Positions 5,789-6,074 of a stretch of DNA of 6,074 nt are shown here, piece by piece. Source of the DNA: Candidatus Saccharimonadota bacterium (lineage in GTDB: Bacteria; Patescibacteriota; Saccharimonadia; Saccharimonadales; Saccharimonadaceae); NCBI GenBank assembly GCA_017652715.1, contig JAGCAL010000007.1, forward strand, positions 1 to 6,074, in the 5' to 3' direction. The position numbers were made by a program, and so were the translations under genes. The first letter of the stretch is position 1. The number at the start of each line of letters is the position of its first letter. The notes below the pieces were generated by a model. That model saw only the letters and a program-made list of their open reading frames with translations. It was not told the DNA's origin and ran no database searches.

Positions 5789-6007
5789 ATAGTTAGCAAG
5801 GCTTAAACGCTAACTAAGTACGTTAAATAACTATCAATTAGCTGATATTCTTCTGTTTTCTGGGTAGTGTCGAGTTGGTGAATATAGAATTCTCCACTTC
5901 GACGCTACTCAGAACAAAAAACTAACTGTCGAGTAGCATGATCAAAGTGAGGGAAACCCTCCGAAAGCTACGGACTTTGGTTGCCGAAAGGCAGGAAGGA
6001 GTTTTGT
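5789..6007 (+). ncRNA. structured leader RNA, candidate cis-regulatory element or small RNA
   Basis: Four structured parts are visible. (1) TAGTTAGC/GCTAACTA (5790-5797 with 5809-5816). (2) A long hairpin at 5858-5914: TTCTGGGTAG with CTACTCAGAA, then GTCGA/TCGAC, then GAAT/ATTC inside. (3) A compact domain at 5933-5982: a 9-pair stem 5940-5948 with 5974-5982 encloses GAGGG-AAA-CCCTC (5949-5961), and GTAGC (5933-5937) can cross-pair with GCTAC (5967-5971) as a pseudoknot. (4) TGCC-GAAA-GGCA (5982-5993), directly before AAGGAG (5996-6001). Competing pairings exist: CTAACT (5922-5927) with AGTTAG (5791-5796), GAGTAGC (5931-5937) with GCTACTC (5904-5910), and CTCC (5959-5962) with GGAG in the ribosome site. 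I cannot assign a known riboswitch class. Confidence 0.6.
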
Positions 6008-6024
6008 ATGAAGAATATTCTTAG
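5938..6024 (+). CDS. possible 28-residue small protein overlapping the leader and next start
   Basis: ATG at 5938 opens a 28-codon frame ending in TAG at 6022-6024, begun MIKVRETLRKLRTL. The product would be a charged amphipathic helix rich in Arg, Lys, Glu and Leu. It overlaps the exonuclease start at 6008 in another frame, so its ribosomes would pass through the hairpins and the AAGGAG site. Its own ribosome site is weak (GAG four bases upstream), and the same bases form good RNA stems, which argues for a chance frame. A leader peptide that couples translation is the alternative. Confidence 0.25.
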   Translation: MIKVRETLRKLRTLVAERQEGVLYEEYS

Positions 6025-6074
6025 TTTTGACACTGAAACGAACGGACTGTGAGGGCTACCTTTCTCCATCGGGG
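6008..6074 (+). pseudogene. 5' end of DEDD/DnaQ-like 3'-5' exonuclease with in-frame TGA at codon 15
   Basis: AAGGAG (5996-6001) lies 6 bases before the ATG. The frame reads MKNILSFDTETNGL, then TGA (6050-6052), then GLPFSIG to the window edge. FDTETNGL is the Exo I motif (Asp and Glu of D-x-E) of DEDD exonucleases such as DnaQ, RNase T and polymerase proofreading domains. In that family the following residues are typically an aromatic or charged residue, G, and a short strand such as PFSIG, so homology seems to continue in frame across the TGA. The simplest reading is TGG (Trp) mutated to TGA. The long genes here contain no TGA, which argues against a changed code. Alternatives are readthrough, a sequence error, or a real 14-codon leader peptide. 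The rest of the gene lies outside the window. Confidence 0.55.

Noticed and set aside
5938..5993. Resemblance to a c-di-GMP-I riboswitch (GGGAAACC, CGAAAG, GGTTGCCGA words)
   Set aside because: The words occur but the pairing differs: CGAAAG is not closed by a matching stem, and the second half of that riboswitch is absent.
5381..6007. CRISPR array, tRNA, tmRNA, SRP RNA or RNase P RNA
   Set aside because: No regularly spaced repeats, no tRNA cloverleaf or GGTTCGAATCC-type arm, and none of the conserved cores of those RNAs.
6050..6052. TGA read as Gly (Absconditabacteria/Gracilibacteria code) or Trp (Mollicutes code)
   Set aside because: The 682-residue gene and the other long genes contain many Gly and Trp codons but no TGA, and two genes end at TGA, one in a typical ATGA overlap.

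Overview
The window reads like chromosomal DNA of a monoderm (Gram-positive-type) bacterium. Base composition looks moderately AT-rich by eye, Shine-Dalgarno sites are of the AGGAGG type, and promoters are of the TTGACA/TATAAT type. An OatA-like cell-wall O-acetyltransferase and a secreted protein with a PNTG (sortase-like) site followed by a membrane segment both fit a Gram-positive-type envelope. The mix of an unrecognised small-protein family, PNTG-type anchors and WWL.SP...VRPVISL-type secreted proteins makes me lean towards Candidatus Saccharibacteria (TM7/CPR); a low-GC Firmicute is the main alternative. That placement is inference from family resemblance. TGG is the only Trp codon used in the long genes and no TGA occurs inside them, so the standard bacterial code applies.

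Layout. (1) 1-1766, plus strand: the 3' part of an acyltransferase-3/SGNH peptidoglycan O-acetyltransferase, overlapping by ATGA with a single-pass membrane coiled-coil protein; together they form the end of an envelope operon. (2) 1811-2542, minus strand: a self-contained unit with a near-consensus promoter, a strong ribosome site, a 154-residue soluble protein of unknown family, a 41-codon out-of-frame continuation that looks like its lost C-terminus, and an intrinsic terminator. (3) 2575-4739, plus strand: an extended -10 promoter back to back with the previous one, then a 682-residue secreted/membrane protein that looks like two exported proteins joined end to end, then an intrinsic terminator. 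(4) 4759-5380, plus strand: a 30-bp repeat carrying the -35 box, a promoter, a 165-residue protein of unknown function that starts at GTG, and a textbook terminator. (5) 5381-5753: a gene-free stretch with a second copy of the 30-bp repeat, repeated TTAACA words and two hairpins. (6) 5754-6074, plus strand: a perfect TTGACA-N17-TATAAT promoter, a roughly 220-nt highly structured leader, and the first codons of a DEDD-type 3'-5' exonuclease interrupted by an in-frame TGA at codon 15.

The first and third units concern the cell surface. The second and fourth are orphan single-gene units. The most promising part for something undescribed is the leader at 5789-6007. It has a strong promoter, several stable hairpins, a possible pseudoknot and competing pairings just before a start codon, and it does not match a riboswitch class I can recognise. 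Two apparent reading-frame lesions (near 1993 and at 6050) need raw-read checking before either gene is called broken.
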